A DNA stretch of 64,000 bases from Gentiana macrophylla. Taxonomy: Eukaryota; Streptophyta; Magnoliopsida; Gentianales; Gentianaceae. The stretch is taken from assembly GCA_026214975.1 (NCBI GenBank), contig JAOBSW010000887.1:21073-85072 (forward strand), written 5' to 3'. The position numbers and the translations under genes are program-made. This document shows positions 47,873 through 60,063 of this stretch, one piece after another. Numbering within the stretch: position 1 is the stretch's first letter; every line of letters starts with the position of its first letter. The notes beneath the pieces were generated by a model. That model saw only the letters and a list, made by a program, of their open reading frames with translations. It was not told the DNA's origin and searched no databases.

Positions 47873-49439
47873 TGATGACGGTCAAATTATACCCGTAAAG
47901 TCATCAACTTTGTCCTTAAATCGGGATTAATAATATATATTTTATGATAAATCACATGTTTATATTTATTATTTAATGTTATGTGATTTATAAGATATAA
48001 TTTGGTATTTATCCATTTTTTATATAAAGTGGTATTTATCCGTTTTTATTTAAATATGATTTATTTTGGGATAAATATTTATTTTATAGATTGGGATAAT
48101 TTTTGGAGGATAAATACAAGTGGAAGAATTAAATTACAAGATAAATCCAAGAAAATCCGGGTGCATTGAAGATAAAGATCGGATAAGCATGACAAAAGCC
48201 GGCAAACCAATCCAAGATGGCGCCGAATTTGCGGAGGACGCATTTAGGGGGGCGCATGTCACTTTTGAGATCGGCCGGGAGTTATCTCTTATTTGTTATG
48301 ATATTTTGAAGTATATCTCTTAAATAGCTTGAACCCCTATAAATAGAGGCATGTAGTACACGCCATTTACACACCATAGAAGAATATAATTCACAACATT
48401 TGTTTTATTTTCAATATATGTTTTCTTTATTTTATGTTCTTTCATTCTGAGTCGTTAGAATCTCGGTTAGAGATAAATGTCGAGGAGTGGGAATCACGCT
48501 CGTCTTCGAGGGTAATGTCTACTCAATTATGCAATCTTTATTCGTAGATCTAATTTATTTCGTTATGGAGTAGTCGTTTTGTGTATTGATTTCGTGATGT
48601 AGTTAATTTACGAACCCATGTTTATGTAGTTCTGAGACGTAAAAGACGTTTCACGAGCAAATCTGGTTAAGATCTGAGCTTGTTGGCTGCGAGCCTATGT
48701 CTCGTTGGTAGAAAGATCTGTGATGTTCTTGATTTGTCTGTGCACGGCTTTGACTACGTCAGGTTCTCTGCTTTGTAATTCAATCGAGTAATTAAACTTG
48801 ATCAACTTAATTATTTGTCATCGTAATTTAACATGAGACACTAAAAGTGATTGTTATTTAGGGCGGAGAGATTGAATCGGTGTGTCTAAAATGCGCTAAC
48901 CATAGGAATGTTGCTTAGATGAGGTTACGGCTTATACCGACATCACTAGTTTCGTAATTGTGTCAGAAGTTATATGAGATGGAGACTAAAAATGTAAAGT
49001 CACGTAATGGAGACACGATGATTTAGATGGCCTACCCGGAGCTAGATCTATTTTGGGGATGACTCCGTAGTCAGAATAATTAATCTTAAATGTCTTGTTT
49101 TGTCTCGTCGTCAATCTACATAGCATGGGGGAGTAATTACCACTAGCGTTATCAATACCGTTTGTTAATTATTTATAAAACCTATAAAAATAAGTGTCTT
49201 AGTGTCGTTGTGTCTTTTGTTGGTTTTGTGTTTCTATTGTGTCAATTTTATTTCTACGTTATTTGTTGGTCGTAGACCGCCTTTAATTTGCTTTTTAGTT
49301 TAATAAGTCATATTTCGTTTAAGCCGAGTCTCTGTGGGATCGACCTCGACTCTATCTGACTATACTACGATTGAACCTAGTTCTCTTGCTAGTGTGTTAT
49401 TTAGGCATCGAGTATTTTTATTACTTGGACCGTGCATCG
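47873..49439 (+). repeat. 3' LTR of Athila-type element
   Basis: 1567 bp, starts TGATGACGG, ends GTGCATCG (last base changed from the CATCA of the 5' LTR), followed by AGAGC. TATAAATA at 48338-48345. Confidence 0.92.
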
Positions 49440-49550
49440 AGAGCAGAGAATTGAATCGAACCGTCGGTCTCATTGGACATTCACAAACCACTTATCACTT
49501 ATGTCAAGCTACTAGATCGTTAGATTCCAGCTTTCTGTGTATAATAAGTA

Positions 49551-49824
49551 CTACCTCCGTCCCAAAATATTAGTCTTTTTAGGCTTTTTCACACAGACTA
49601 ATAAAGTTGGTTAAATTAGTTATTTGTTATTAATTTTGATTAAAATGTCTAAAATGACCTTTGACTTTATTAATGTTAAGTATTGAAAAGTGGGTGGATG
49701 AATAATAAATGAGGGGTAAACAAAGAAAAATATAATAAATGCTTGTAGTTAGTTATCTAAAATGACTTACATTTTGGGACAAAATCAAAAAGCCAAAAGA
49801 ACTTATATTTTGGGAAGGAGATAG
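49551..49824. mobile_element. Stowaway/mariner-type MITE
   Basis: Starts CTACCTCCGTCCCAAAATAT after TA (49549-49550) and ends with the imperfect inverse GGGAAGGAGATAG before TA (49825-49826). 274 bp, non-coding. Confidence 0.85.
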
Positions 49825-49826
49825 TA

Positions 49827-51190
49827 GTAGCTTGACATACAGCATGTGTATGATAAACTTTTCCATGTCTTTATTGTATCATATTAGTTGAATTGTAACA
49901 TTTGTATAGGATAGTAAATTATATGAATATTACTGCTTGAGTTGGCACTATTGCAGGCGCCTTTGCTCTATCGAGCAATTAACCAAAAATACCCTTTTGT
50001 CTTGTAGTTACTCTTTTAAATGATACAATGTCTCATGCGCCCATCAGCCACTTTTCACTAATGTAAAGATGCGCTTTGCATACTAGCAGCGTACATTTCT
50101 TTTTTATTTTTCTTTGGTCAACACATGGCATTTTGTTGTCTTATATCCATTGTAATAGTATTAATAATCTGAATAAAATTAATTTTCATATTACTTTTAT
50201 ACTTACAACATAAATGAGCATTTTGTTGTTTTATATCCATTGTAATAATATAAATAATCTGAAAATTAATTTTCATATTACTTTTATACTTACAATATAC
50301 TTTTTATTTCATTCAATGTACTTAAGAAAAACCTTAAGTAAAATTTTATACATCAAATCAGAATAAAAGTCAATTATTTCATATTCAAATTTTTTTAAGG
50401 AATTATTTGATATGATATTATTAGAGTCAATTTGAATATGTAATGAATTATTTCATTTTCAAACACAAATGTCACATGTGTAGTATTAAAAGCGTTGATG
50501 ATTTGATATTAAAATTTTATATAAGTGTTATTTTTATAATGATATATTTTTGAATTTAACTTGGATTTTGTGTTTCCTCAAAAACTAAAACTTGGAATTT
50601 GTGGAGAAAATGTTAAATGTTATGTATTTTATGAATAGAAAATTTATAGGTATAGTGTTTTTTCATTCATTTTGTGGTTTATAAAACAAAATAATAATAT
50701 TTACTAAAAAAGAAAAATAATAATATGAGTTTTTCAGAAATAAAATAAGAACAATTAAGAATATCTCCATCTCATTATTATGCACTTTACAATCGACCTT
50801 GATATGAACATGTATGTAAGATACAAAATTACCTTGTGTAAAAAATTGATTATTATTTTTGATTAAATTAGAAATGTTAAACGAAAATGATCTCATTGTA
50901 ACTAGATACATTTTTGTTGTTGTTGTTGTTATCATTATCTTTGTTGTTTTTCGGTTAAACGACGAATTGAAAGACTCAGTATAATATGTAGTTATTTATT
51001 TTCCACCTATAAATTTTGTGTTCTTAAGGAAGGTTAAAGTGCTGGGATTGAGTAAAATACATGTCATTCGAGATATCCTATGATGATAGTGATTATAACT
51101 TTAAATTGATTGTATTCTTCTAATTTTTGATATTTTATATTTATAACAATCTAAAATTAACTAATTTATGGGACAAGTATAGCATTCTAT
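49827..51190. other. AT-rich sequence, no gene seen
   Basis: Contains a short direct duplication of GCATTTTGTTGT.TTATATCC (50127 and 50218) with surrounding AT-rich sequence, and a TTG-rich run at 50910-50945. No coding frame of recognisable type. Confidence 0.5.
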
Positions 51191-51210
51191 AAAACAAATT
51201 AAGACATATT

Positions 51211-51319
51211 GCCAACATGACATCGGCCCAACGGTAAATGCTGCGATTATGAATTCGAAGGTTTCGGGTTTGAGTCACAATGAAGACAAAACATGTGTGT
51301 GTATTTCATATCCGTCAAA
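51211..51319 (+). mobile_element. tRNA-derived SINE
   Basis: 109 bp flanked by a 20-bp duplication (51191-51210 and 51320-51339, one mismatch). It has an A-box-like GGCCCAACGGTAAATGC, a B-box-like GGTTTGAGTCAC and an A-rich 3' end. This is the standard structure of a plant SINE retroposed by a LINE. Confidence 0.75.
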
Positions 51320-51515
51320 AAAACAAATTAAGACCTATTAAAAATCAGTTCACTTTTTATATTATATGAAAATAAATAGTTTGCTCCTAATGCATTTTTT
51401 GCGTGTGCGTTTTTTTTCATGTCTGTCAAAAAAAAACAAATTAAAACATATTAAAAATCAGTTCACTATTTATATTATATGAAAATAAATAGTTTGCTCC
51501 TAATGCATTCTTTAA
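51300..51515 (+). repeat. Direct duplication of the SINE tail and flank
   Basis: GTCAAAAAAACAAATTAAG and the following AATCAGTTCACT..TTATAT, CTCCTAATGCATT sequence occur twice (about 51314-51396 and 51426-51511). The copy includes the SINE tail (CAT.TC.GTCAAAA), so the duplication postdates the insertion. Confidence 0.8.
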
Positions 51516-51519
51516 GGTA

Positions 51520-51953
51520 AACAATAAAAAAAGGGAAAAAAAAAGAAAAAAAAAAAAAATGGGGCCAAGCGGAATGAAGGGACCACTGTATGTGGAGGGT
51601 AATCAGAGTGCTCTTTGAGGATCTGCGGAGAATGCTTGTGGCTGCTGAAAACCATCTTGAGGATAGCTTTGTTGTGGTGCTGTGTCACGGTGGTGGATAG
51701 ACAACCGTCCTCTCTTGAAAGCCCGACACGAGGTGTCTGAAGAAGGCCAAAGTGGCGCGCATGGTTAACCACAGGTGGAGGAGGTGGTGGTGGGCGATCT
51801 TTGAACTGCTCCGGCTCGGTGGCGGTGTATTTGTGCGGCGGCGGTGACAAAGCTGCGGCGACCACAGAGGTTTCACCCCTCTCCGGATGTCGATTACAAG
51901 AGCCAAAGTCCTCGATCTTGTGTTTCTACTCATCACGACAACCAAGAGGGCAG
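51520..51953 (-). other. Proline-rich open frames of unknown origin
   Basis: GC-richer than its surroundings, with two overlapping minus-strand frames (51512-51865 and 51685-51945). One encodes PPPPPPPVVNHARHFG. Another register reads FQQPQAFSADPQRAL before a poly-T run. It could be a fragment of a host exon. I do not recognise the protein. Confidence 0.3.
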
Positions 51954-53936
51954 TGTTACTAAGGATCTAAAGATAAGATTGAGTTAAACTCAAAGAATAG
52001 AAGCCTAAGGAACACGTATCTACGATACCAAGCTGTATGCGCCCGTTCCGGATACCGAGCCCTTATCCGAAATCGACGTTAAGCACGTATATAAATAAAA
52101 ATTAATTCATTTATACATGTAAGCCTACAATCAATACAATCGAAAAAGCGGAAATTTAATGCTCGGGTAATAAATGTCCATAAAGATGCTAGAATAAGAA
52201 AAAGTACTAAAAAGTGAAAGTGTATCAAAACAATACAAGCTGAAATCCTCGAAAGTCCAAGCGAAAAACTATGAAATAAGAAAAAGAGATGAACACACGT
52301 CATCCCAAAGTACTATGAACAAAGTATATAAAAGCGTGCATCATCTCAAATGTAAACAAAAGTGCAAAGAATGAAATATCATGTTAGAGATCCTCATAAG
52401 GAACATACTCCTCGTAATACTCGAAATCATGTTAGCCTTCTCACCCCAAGCACATACAATGAGAAATGCACAAGGGGTAAGTATATAATACTCGACAAGG
52501 AAGAAATGCGTTTGACTTAGAATATATAAAAGATTTATTATCAAGTTTCTATTAAAAGGCAAAACAGGACTCGATTCTACGCAAAGGTTACATCTCCCGA
52601 TATGCCTAAAGCGTAGCTACTTAGCTTATCTTTGTTACAACATGCTATCAAGGTGGAGCGTGACATATTGAAATCTTGAGGATACAATAACCCGGAGCGT
52701 ATTGAAATCTTGAGGATACAATAACCAGTTACGATAGTATGAACATACGGCGATGCCTATAGGCTGCGAGGCCGATAGGACACTCACTTTATTTATCTGT
52801 TCACACGTCACGCTATAGATCTTGAGGATCTACCCAAGACCACATGGTGTTTAATCTTTTATCTAGCAAGTTGTGTTATATTAGGTGATTAGCGACCATC
52901 CTAGTTCATTTAGATAACAATCCCTCGCCGAAAGCCAAAATAAACAAAATTTGGAAGACCGGCTCAGGTGGGCGCTCGTGCGAAGGACCAGGCAGCTCGT
53001 CTAAAGGCCACTGGGCGCTTCGTCCAAAAATAGTGGGCGCCCGTCCAGATATCCCTTTTCAATCTGTATCAAAATTTGCACCTCAGGCGCCCGTCCGAGG
53101 TATCGAGGCCTTCGTCAAGTTTGGGCGCCCGTCCGAAAACCAGACGCCCGTCCGACTGGCGATTTTCAAAAACCGATTTTTGCACATCATCGTATTCATC
53201 CGTTTTTTCAAACAAAAACCCAATCTTTCTCACCCAAATTCCACCTAATTGATCTACTATCCATACAAAAACATCAACCATCAATTAGGCATCAATTCTC
53301 TGTGATTTAGATCATCAAAGCAGCGAGAAAAACAGCACAACCAATACACATTCAAAGGCTGAAAACGCAGGGTTTCTCCTTACCTTTTCTGCCTAAAAAC
53401 TCAGAACTAGCTGCTGATCCTGGTACCGATCACGAAGCTCGTCACGAGGATTCCAGCGGTATGCTTCACGATCTGAAAGCGGAATAGAAAGCGAGGAGAT
53501 ATCAAGGATCTAAATTCGGCGGTTTCAAGCCAAAACGAATTTAACCTTCAAACTCGTCGAAACACGTAAACCATAACTCCAAAGCGACTAACCTTCACAG
53601 GACAAAATTGGTATCAAAGCGACCCTTGCGTTCCGTAGAATGTTTTTCCTTGAGAGTGCATGCGAAGCGGCGGATTAGCTTCAATTTTGAATCTTCTCCC
53701 GATACTTTTCTTTCCCAAAGCTGTATTTGTTTCTCACGATGAACCGTCCCCCTCTTTTTCTAAAACTGATACTTGATGGGAAAAATAATGGGGATTAACT
53801 CCTATTAATCCCTTAACCCCTTTTTTTTATTGTTATTTATTATTATTTTTTTTTTAAACCAAGAAATAATAAATATAATATTCCGACTCTTCGTTAAAAG
53901 ACGGAAATGCCCTTTTCGAAAGATCAGGATATTACA
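51954..53936 (-). repeat. 3' LTR of the chromovirus
   Basis: Minus strand starts TGTAATATCCTGATC directly after the purine tract. The end is placed at TAGTAACA (plus-strand TGTTACTA at 51954), by TG/CA rule only. It contains a cluster of GGCGCCCGTCC motifs at 52969-53160. Confidence 0.65.
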
Positions 53937-53947
53937 TTCCTCCCCCC

Positions 53948-56900
53948 TTAAGAGGAGTTTCGTCCTCGAAACTTGAACGTACCTGGTAAATCCAAAAATT
54001 CCGGGAATTCGTTGATCATATCACCTTCAACTTCCCAAGTTGCTTCTTCAGGTGTATGGTTGCTCCACTGAACAAGAACCAACTGAACCATCTTCCTCTT
54101 AATCATCTTTTCCTTCCTGTTCAGAATCTTAATCGGCTTTTCGTCATAAGTGAGGTTGTCCTGAAGTATCTCTGGATCCACTGTAGACTCAACCTCTGTC
54201 TTCGTCAAACACTTCTTCAACATCGATACATGGAAGGCGTTGTGAACTCACGGACATAGACTCACGGCATTGAAGTCTATAGGCTAAAGGTCGATCCTCT
54301 CGAGAATTACAAGCGGTCCAAAATACCTCGGGCTCAACTTTCCTTTCTGACCAAAACGCTTTACTCCTCTCATTGGTGATGCCTTCAAGTAAACACGATC
54401 ACCAACTTCAAACTCAAGCGGTCTTCGTCGACATCGCCCAACTTTTCTGCTGTCTTGAGCTATCTGCAGATTCTTCTTCACTAACTGAACCCTCTCTTTG
54501 GCTTGCTCAACTAACTCTGGCCCGATGGTGTTTCTCCCCAACGTCATCCCAAAACAAAGGCGTCCTGCATCTTCTACCATACAAAGCTTCAAACGGTGGC
54601 ATGCCTATGTCGCGTGATAAGCTGTTGTTGTAAGCAAACTCTGCAGCTGGTAGATAATCTACCCAAGATCCGCCTACCTCAAGACACATGCTCTAAGCAT
54701 ATCTTCAAGTGTGTGCGGATAGTCCTCTCAGGTGACCATCATCATACGAGGATGGCTTATTGTACTCAAATCAACCGGGTACCAAATGCCTCCTGTAAGC
54801 TCTGCCAAAACCGGTGACGAACCTCGAATCGATCGAAACAATGGAGGCTGGAACTCCATGAAGCTTCACTATATTGTCCATATATAGTTCCGTTATCTTT
54901 GCCAAGGGCATATTCATCTTGAAAGGCAAGAAATGAGCCGACTTGGTTAATCTATCAGCGATCACCCAAATAGAATCATGTCCACCCTTCGACTTAGGCA
55001 ACCCGAAATAAAGTCCATAGTGATCTTTTCCGTTTTCTACTACTGGGATATCCAATGACTTAAGCATCCCGCTGGCTTCCTATGTTCGGCCTTCACTCTC
55101 GGCCAGACGTCACACTCGAGAAACAAACTTAGCTATCTCTACAGCTTCATTGAGGGCCACCAAAATCTTTCTTTCAAATCCTGTACATCTTGGTAGAACA
55201 CTGGATGCCTTTGCAAAAGCAATCTTGTGTGCCTCTTCCATAACTCTTTGTCTCAAATCTCAACATTAGGCACCTGAGAGGCGATCCACGATACCTGATT
55301 TCCACTCGATCCAACACATAGCCAGCGTGAGGCTTCTCTCTTGCACCCTCTTCAAATCAACCAAAGCGCATCTTCATCTTGCTTTGCTCTGATCTCATCC
55401 AACAACTCAGATCTAGCCAACAAGCGGTCTTTGCAAGCCGATGGTCCTCAATCGATCAAATCGCTAAAGCGCAAATCATCAACCCCTGCTTTGTGATAGC
55501 CTCAATCTGGGCTCTAAAACCCTTTGGTTTTCTGCTCAAGGCATCTGCTACTACATTTGCCTTTCCCGGGTGGTCTTGAATGTCAAGTCATAGTCCTTCC
55601 ACGAACTCTAGCCATCTCCATTGCCTCATATTCAAATTCTCTGAGTGAAGAAATGCCTTAAACTTTTGTGGTCGGTGAAGATTCTAGCCTTGACCCCATC
55701 TGAGATAGTGCCTCCAAATCTTCAATCACGAAAACCACTGCTTTGCCAACTCTAAGTCATGTGTAGGATAGTTCTTCTCATGTAATTTCAATTGCTGGAT
55801 GCATAGGCAATGACCTTTCCTCCCTGCATCAACACACAACCTAGACCACCTTACAGGCGTCGGTGTAGACATCATAATCATCGAACACCTCGGTCTTTGC
55901 CAATACCGGTCTTTGTAGTCAGCTTTGTCCTTTAACAACTCAAATGCTAACTCACACTCGGGTGTCAATCAAACTTGGTGTTCTTACGTGTAAGTGCGGT
56001 GAGTGGAGTGGCTATCATTGCGAAATTCTTCACAAACTTTCTGTAGTAACCGGTAAACCCGAAAGCTCGACCTCTGAAGCGTAGTCGGTGTAGGCCAACC
56101 CCTTAGCGCCTCAATCTTGGCGGATCAACCTGAATGCCATCACTGAAATGACATGACCCAAAAAGCTCACTTGGTCCAACCAAAAGTCACATTTGGAAAA
56201 TTTTGCATACAATCGCTCCTTCTTCAACGCGTTTCCAAAACAATCCGTAGATGCTCTTCATGCTCTGCCTTATCACAGAGAATACCAAAATATCGTCAAT
56301 GAAGACAATCACAAACTTATCTAGGTAAGGCATGAAGACCTGCTTGCATCAAATCCATAAATGCGGATGGAGCATTAGTGAGTCAAAAGGCATGACAAGG
56401 AACTCGTAATGTCCATATCTAATCTTGAAAGTTGTCTTGAATATCCGCCACCTTAACTTTTAAGCGATGGTAGCGACCGCCAAATCAATCTTTGAAAACA
56501 CTTTCCGACCACTGCAAGCTGGTTGAGCAGATCATCTATCCTCGGTAGTGGATACTTATTCTTGATAGTCAGTTGTTCAAGGCCACTGTAATCAATACAC
56601 ATCGCATCTTTGCCGTCCTTTTTCTTCACAAACAAAGCGGTGCTCCCAGGTGAAATCTTGGGCTGAATGATGTTCCTTTCTAACATCTCCTTGAGTTGAG
56701 CCTTCAACTCCTTCAATTCAGCCGGTGCCATCTGTATGGTGCCTTGGCTTGGCAGTAGTGCCGCCCACAGGACTAATTGTATCTCAAACTCAATGACCAC
56801 ATGCATGCATGTGTTTCTGGCAACTCATGGAAATACCTCGGGATAATCTCGACTACTCTAGTATCTTCCAACTTAGGTTTCACTTGTTCCACATCCACTG

Positions 56901-57400
56901 CGTACAACAAGTAGCCCTCACATCCTTTACGACATGCCCTGATGGCCTTTGGCTTTGAAATGATAGGATGTCTCTTCTTGCACTGGGCTGTAAGCGTTCA
57001 CTGATAAGTCTTATCTGCTTTCCCGGGACTCTGAAACTAACTCTCTTGGCCTGCAATCCAAGTGAACATAATTCTTGGATAGCAGATCTATCCCAAGAAT
57101 CACATCAAAGTCGAGAAATCCATAACCGTGAAGTCACTCTTACCTTTGATAAGGTCCAACTTTGAACATCCACTTGTGGTATCATCTTAACTACCTTGTT
57201 TACCTTGCCTAGGGGTGTAACAATCTCCATAGTATCTCTCAAAGGCTCCATAGGTAAATCTAGTTTCTTAGCAATCTAGAGGACACAAAGGTGGTTGAAG
57301 CTCTGTGTCAATTAAGGCCACGACTCTTAGATTGCCTACTCTTATCATACCTATCATGCATTTGTCGAGTTAACTAAAATTACAACATGTTCCAAGCATG
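53948..57400 (-). pseudogene. Chromovirus pol (PR-RT-RNaseH-INT-chromodomain)
   Basis: Read on the minus strand. Protease near 57310: ALIDT, then a lost G that shifts the frame before the ASTTFVS part. RT near 56450-56700: [35 protein letters not shown], and the FIDDILVF catalytic box at about 56291-56330. RNase H near 55740-55960: LHEKNYPTHDLELA. Integrase near 54790-55060: GHDSIWVIADRLTKSAHFLP and LHGVPASIVSIDSRF (the SDRD-type catalytic Asp region is shortened). Near 54500-54690: EFAYNNS and ALYGRRCRTPLFWDDVGE. The C-terminal chromodomain (53960-54200: VQWSNHTPEEATWEVE) marks it as a chromovirus that would target heterochromatin marks. At least eight frame breaks. Confidence 0.85.
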
Positions 57401-57479
57401 CTATAAATAACTCAAAAGAACAAAACAACATAAAAGGTACTGTGATCACATCATCCTCGGCTCAACCTCTCTGGCATCA

Positions 57480-58250
57480 ACGGCAAACATACACTTTGCT
57501 TACTCGGACACCTTTCTACTAGGTGACTGCTTGCTGAGCTTTGGTGTCTTGCGTGGACAATTCTGGAGAAATGACCTGCTCGCCACAAAGAAACAACTGA
57601 GGTAGCGGTGGTCTATTTGCCGGTGGGCGTAGCTGGTGGCTTTGGCTTTGGTGGGGCACCACCGGTGGTCTAACTCATCTGTGCGGAAACCTCTGAGCTA
57701 ACTGCTGCGGAGCCTACGCCCTTTATACGACTTGTTTCAAAGTTTCTTTTATTACCAACCACCACTTTGTAGCTCTCTTCACGAAGGTCTCGACTTCGAG
57801 GCTTTATTGATAGCTCTGCCATATTCTTTCTTTGTAAAGCCTAGCATGCCATTGAATCCCGTATGCCAAACCGTCCTTATAGCGGGCCATCTTTCATTCT
57901 TCCACTTGCATCAACTCCGGATAAAACCTTCTAACTCATTGAACCGATTTGTGTCTTTGGGACCTTTGTCATGTGATTACCTTGTTCAAGTTTGAGAAAT
58001 TGGCTAGCCTTTTCGGCTTGTACCGTTGCGGAAAGTACTCGTTGTAGAACATGGCTTTAAAAGCCGCCCAATCTGATTACCTTGCATTGCTACTCTGAGC
58101 GCATCTATCAAGACTCGGTGAACAAAAGAAAACCGACCCATTCTTGGGCCATCTCCGTCTCGAGGACACTATATTCTACCACGATTTCTCAAAACTTACG
58201 ATCCATTCCTCGGCCTTTGCATGTTCCACGTTCCATAAAAATCTTGCATA
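57480..58250 (-). pseudogene. Chromovirus gag fragment
   Basis: Minus strand. A degenerate zinc knuckle near 57550-57600 (C.LCGEQ-like), a proline/glycine-rich linker, then a gag core near 57840-57960 (RFNELVRRFYPELMQVEE, MARYKDGLAYGIQ). Frames are broken, and the N-terminal part is cut off by copy C. Confidence 0.6.
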
Positions 58251-58257
58251 CGGTTTC

Positions 58258-60063
58258 TATTAGTAATATCATCCAGCAGTGAGCGATTTTAAGAGATCTA
58301 GATCTATAAAATACACGTAATAAAATAACTAGATCTATATCTACAAGGGGTTGTAGATCATACCTCTTGGATCTCAAAATCCAAGTTGAAGAACATGATA
58401 GGATGAGCGAAGGAAAGCGTGAAGAGCACCACGATCTTCCGTGCGTGTGATCCAAGCAACTCCGGTGGAAGGAAATTCTCGACTCGAACCCTTCCGATAT
58501 GCTACCGGAAAAATCTCAAGATTTTCCTCACAATCCCCTTGGCGAATTTTCACTTCTTCTCTCTACGAGGAGATGTCGAAATTTGTGTGTGTTAAAAGGC
58601 TTGGGAGAACTCTCTTTATATAGGAGAGTAAAACTTAACCTCAAGGATTTAATAATTAATACAAAATCAATTATAATAATCTCATTAAATAAAAGATAAT
58701 CCCATAATATTCTAGAACAAATCTAGAATAATATTTATCCTTATTTTACCATAAATATTTATCAATAAATATTTTATCACACATGTCTTAAAACAATTTC
58801 TTGTTTCCTAAAAACATGTGTAGGGGCGAAAATTACAATGCTTGTGACCTAGTCACAATTTTCGACCAACACACTAAATTGGGCCAAGATTATGAAAAAT
58901 ATCTTTTCCACATATTTAATTATTTAGCCCAACTAATTTAATAGTTCACTAAACAATTAATTCACATATCGTTTTAATAAAGTCCAACAAGAACTAAATT
59001 AATATTATTAGGATTCGACGTCCGAGAATAGCTATGCTATATTAGGAGGCACGTCGGGGACCATGGACTAATAATCAGCGGCTCCGATAAATCAAATAAA
59101 TAATTATAGAATAATTATATTCGATAAATCAATCACGAGGAATATGCCACCATAATCCCGTATTTGCACTCCTCCGATTATAAGATTATATTTATCTCCT
59201 CACGAGAATAATAATAAGCGTCCATTGATATAATCATTACATATGGATTAATCCTCATGCATTTATTTATTCTAAATCGGGAAGTTACCGTTAACCCTTT
59301 TTAGAACCTCTTATCCTTATTTACCATTAACCCCTAGTGATCAATTAATTCATACAACTCGGCTTTGGTAGCTAATCGGTGTAATATGAACTCGCGCGAT
59401 CGATCGGTTTCTAGGATTAACAAATAAAGAGGCTGTCTATCTACTTCCATAAATGGAAGGAATGGATTCGTATCTGTGATAACACGGACTACTCACTCAA
59501 TCGATTACAATGCCAAGATGGGGTAATTCGGACCACAGACTCGGTGTAATCCTTAACCGTCAAGTCAAACTTCATCTTGATTCAAGCGGTTGGTGTGATC
59601 ACCTCGGGATTAAGATATATCCATAAATATGATCATCCATTGATTCGATAAAATTTTCGATTCACGGAATTATATAAGTGAACTCTAATCAAATCGGTCG
59701 ATACATATGATATATCTATCATATATAAATGCCCCGCGAGTTCTCTTAAGCGAAAGTCGGATAAGACAATCACACTATTGTGTTATGGGCGCATTAATAG
59801 CACGTTAAAGGAGAGACCCGATACTCGTTTAACTTCTCTACGGGCTAATTGTATTTTAAGTACATCTTCACTAACTCAATCCTCCCGTGTATATACCATA
59901 CCTTTGAGTTAAGTGATTACATAAGCGATATACTTAGGGTTTTCTGCGGTGTAAATACTATTGTCACATCGGTGATTATGAGAATAATAAATATGAATAA
60001 TAATATCATTTCATTTATTAAATAAAACAATTACAAAATTGTCTTCCGGGCATCACACTAACA
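58258..60063 (-). repeat. 3' LTR of copy C
   Basis: Right end fixed by CACTAACA next to the purine tract. Left end (TATTAGTAATATC, probably mutated from TGTTAG) is approximate. A TATATAAAG-like promoter box on the minus strand lies at about 58614-58622. Confidence 0.7.

Larger units (their letters stand above)
38573..49439 (+). mobile_element. Complete Athila-type Ty3/gypsy retrotransposon
   Basis: Two LTRs starting TGATGACGG and ending CATCA/CATCG, a perfect AGAGC target duplication (38568-38572 and 49440-49444), a tRNA-Asp-type primer site (40633) and a purine tract before the 3' LTR. The internal region has gag then pol in the order PR-RT-RNaseH-INT. The primer site, the long non-coding 3' internal segment and the pol sequence type indicate the Athila lineage. 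No envelope-like frame is found after pol. It is 10.9 kb including a 446-bp hAT insertion in the 5' LTR. Confidence 0.92.
51954..58257 (-). mobile_element. Tekay/Del-type chromovirus, 3' two-thirds
   Basis: Minus-strand Ty3/gypsy element with order gag-PR-RT-RNaseH-INT-chromodomain, then a purine tract AAGGGGGGAGGAATG (53937-53950 region) and a 3' LTR. The 5' gag end and 5' LTR are lost behind the copy C insertion at about 58258 and would lie right of the window if present. All coding parts carry frameshifts. Confidence 0.85.
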
